Shown: one piece after another, positions 62,928 through 64,000 of the stretch
Numbering within the stretch: the stretch's first letter is position 1
Layout: each line of letters opens with the position of its first letter
Assembly: GCF_002788215.1 (NCBI RefSeq)
Contig: NZ_CP024845.1
Coordinates: 2,480,001 to 2,544,000, forward strand
DNA: 64,000 nucleotides
From: Halohasta litchfieldiae
Lineage (GTDB): Archaea; Halobacteriota; Halobacteria; Halobacteriales; Haloferacaceae
Direction: 5' to 3'
The notes under the pieces: model-generated
Databases searched by the model: none
Seen by the model: the letters and a program-made list of their open reading frames with translations, nothing else
What the model was told of the DNA's origin: nothing
Position numbers and translations under genes: made by a program

Positions 62928-62937
62928 ACTTTATTTT
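62928..62937 (+). promoter_or_regulatory. TATA element of the RidA gene
   Basis: ACTTTATTTT is centred 26 nt before the ATG at 62959, typical of a leaderless haloarchaeal promoter. Confidence 0.5.
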
Positions 62938-62958
62938 GTACTCCGTGTTGGCATCCGT

Positions 62959-63339
62959 ATGAAGCGAGTTGTCGACGTCCCAGAGAACGCGGACGTACTT
63001 GGCCCCTACAGCCACGGCACGACGAACGGAGACCTGCTGTTTACAGCCGGACAGATCCCGATAACGCCGACGGGAGAGGTGCTTGACGACGAGCCGATCA
63101 CTGTCCAGACCGAGCAAGCACTCTCGAACATCGAGCAGATTCTCGTCGCCGCGGATCTAACGATGGCTCACGTCCTCAAGACGACAGTGTATATGACCGA
63201 TATCGGTGACTTCAACCGGATGAACGAGGTTTACCGATCGTTTTTCGATTCGGAGCCGCCAGCACGGACGGCATTCGAAGTCCAACGTCTCGCTGACGGG
63301 GCTGCCATCGAGATCGAAGCAGTCGCCACACACGAGTAG
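62959..63339 (+). CDS. RidA-family protein (enamine/imine deaminase)
   Basis: The 126-residue protein has the RidA pattern: GPYSHGTTNGDLLFTAGQIP, TEQALSNIEQILVAADL, VLKTTVYMTDIGDFNRMNEVY and PARTAFEVQRLADGA with the conserved Arg. It would hydrolyse reactive enamine/imine or aminoacrylate-type intermediates, or act as a hydrolase for ureido products in purine/pyrimidine breakdown. It is monocistronic within the locus. A 7-bp hairpin CACACGA-5 nt-TCGTGTG overlaps its stop codon. Confidence 0.93.
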   Translation: MKRVVDVPENADVLGPYSHGTTNGDLLFTAGQIPITPTGEVLDDEPITVQTEQALSNIEQILVAADLTMAHVLKTTVYMTDIGDFNRMNEVYRSFFDSEPPARTAFEVQRLADGAAIEIEAVATHE

Positions 63340-63365
63340 TTCGTGTGCCACAGACACACTGTGTC
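63329..63365. promoter_or_regulatory. Hairpin and GACACA palindrome after the RidA gene
   Basis: CACACGA-GTAGT-TCGTGTG (63329-63347) could terminate the RidA transcript. GACACA-C-TGTGTC (63353-63365) is a perfect 6+1+6 palindrome whose half-site equals the GACACA core repeated elsewhere in the purine locus, so it may be the symmetric form of an operator. Confidence 0.4.
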
Positions 63366-63430
63366 GACACCGAACTCATCAGAGATCACACACCGGCGTT
63401 GGTCCACCTCCGAGCTGGCTGACTGCAAGA

Positions 63431-63438
63431 ATTATTTT
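63431..63438 (+). promoter_or_regulatory. TATA element and GACACAAC motif before the Rieske oxygenase
   Basis: ATTATTTT is centred about 27 nt before the ATG at 63461, and GACACAAC (63441-63448) lies between it and the start, where a bound protein would block transcription. Confidence 0.45.
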
Positions 63439-63460
63439 TGGACACAACCATTATTATGAG

Positions 63461-64000
63461 ATGGTGATGAACTCAGAATCAATGAATAGATCGAGTTCAG
63501 ACAATAAACACGGCAGAATAAACGAGATTATTGAAAAAACTGGTTCAGCAATAAACGGTGGACGGTATCCGCTAGAAATCATGAACAACTCGGATCTCTA
63601 CCCGCTGGAACTGCGGCGTATCTTCGGTCAAGCGTGGGTCTACATGGGGCATGTCTCCGAGTTTGAGGAGCCAGGGGACTATGCTCGACGATACATCGGC
63701 GAAGATCCGTTTATTCTGACACGGGACGAAAACGGAGAACTACATGCGTTCCTGGACAGTTGTATGCATCGCGGCGCGCAGTTCTGTACTGCTGAAAACG
63801 GGAACACCTCTCACTTCCGGTGTCCGTACCACGGGTGGACCTACAAGAACGACGGCACGCTCCAAGGAATGCCACATATGAGCGAAGCCTATCAAGATCT
63901 CGATGACGAGGAGATCACGCTCGAAGAAGCCTGTCTGGAAACCTATCGGGGGTTGATATTCGGTCGGATCGCCGAGGAGGGACCCTCGCTCGAAGCGTAT
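63461..64000 (+). CDS. Rieske [2Fe-2S] aromatic-ring oxygenase large subunit (partial)
   Basis: The frame is open from ATG 63461 (alternatives 63467 and 63482) to the window edge, about 180 residues. An A/T-rich, polar N-terminus of about 30 residues precedes YPLELRRIFGQAWVYMGHVS and the Rieske motif DSCMHRGAQFC ... FRCPYHGWTYKNDG (Cys-x-His, Cys-x2-His), then LETYRGLIFGRIAEEGPS. This is the N-terminal half of an oxygenase alpha subunit; the mononuclear iron domain lies beyond the window. Its place beside purine genes suggests a related substrate, but sequence alone does not tell. Confidence 0.9.
   Translation, partial: MVMNSESMNRSSSDNKHGRINEIIEKTGSAINGGRYPLEIMNNSDLYPLELRRIFGQAWVYMGHVSEFEEPGDYARRYIGEDPFILTRDENGELHAFLDSCMHRGAQFCTAENGNTSHFRCPYHGWTYKNDGTLQGMPHMSEAYQDLDDEEITLEEACLETYRGLIFGRIAEEGPSLEAY

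Noticed and set aside
1-64000. CRISPR arrays, rRNA genes or a replication origin
   Set aside because: No regularly spaced direct repeats, rRNA-like segments or ORB-like repeats beside a cdc6/orc1 gene were seen.

Overview
This window is haloarchaeal chromosome (class Halobacteria). The predicted proteins are strongly acidic, GTCGAC is very frequent, many genes look leaderless with an A/T-rich TATA element about 25-30 nt before the start codon, and exported proteins carry twin-arginine signals. The gene content is archaeal: an RPA operon, Cdc48, an Lhr-type helicase, a GHMP-type shikimate kinase and an S17e-like protein. No tRNA, rRNA or CRISPR array was recognised.

Region 1 (1-37.5 kb) is mostly housekeeping. 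It holds a Tat-exported repeat protein; the rpa1-rpap1-rpe single-strand-binding operon; an Lhr-type helicase with a degenerate piece of its C-terminus 1.7 kb further on; a rhomboid-like protease; Cdc48; shikimate kinase plus chorismate mutase; a PIN-domain toxin pair; a DMT exporter; a Na+/H+ or K+/H+ antiporter with a TrkA module; an ABC-2 exporter; a CNNM/CBS protein; a tandem universal stress protein; a beta-carbonic anhydrase; a two-gene AddAB-like helicase-nuclease; a GH15 glucoamylase-like enzyme; and a HAD hydrolase.

Region 2 (37.5-45.5 kb) is accessory and eroded. Three adjacent truncated genes (half of a DUF63 protein, the C-terminal part of a patatin, the N-terminal part of a membrane protein) are followed by a DsrE-like protein, an old-yellow-enzyme homologue, membrane proteins of unknown role, a broken coding remnant, and a decayed IS6-family element with both terminal repeats visible.

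Region 3 (45.7-64 kb) is a purine/urate degradation locus. Urate oxidase, 5-hydroxyisourate hydrolase, OHCU decarboxylase, an allantoinase-like cyclic amidohydrolase and an allantoate-amidohydrolase-like M20 enzyme would together take urate to ureidoglycolate. They are accompanied by a DUF3830 protein, an NCS2 nucleobase permease, an AEC carrier, two guanine/adenosine-deaminase-like amidohydrolases, a four-gene BMP-type nucleoside ABC importer, a RidA protein and the start of a Rieske oxygenase that runs off the window. No xanthine dehydrogenase is visible. Unexpected items are a stand-alone ribosomal protein S17e paralogue, several very small ORFs that fill the gaps before catabolic genes and overlap or abut their start codons, and a GACACAAC motif repeated in the intergenic regions.

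All functional calls come from reading translated sequence and remembered family motifs. No database search was run.
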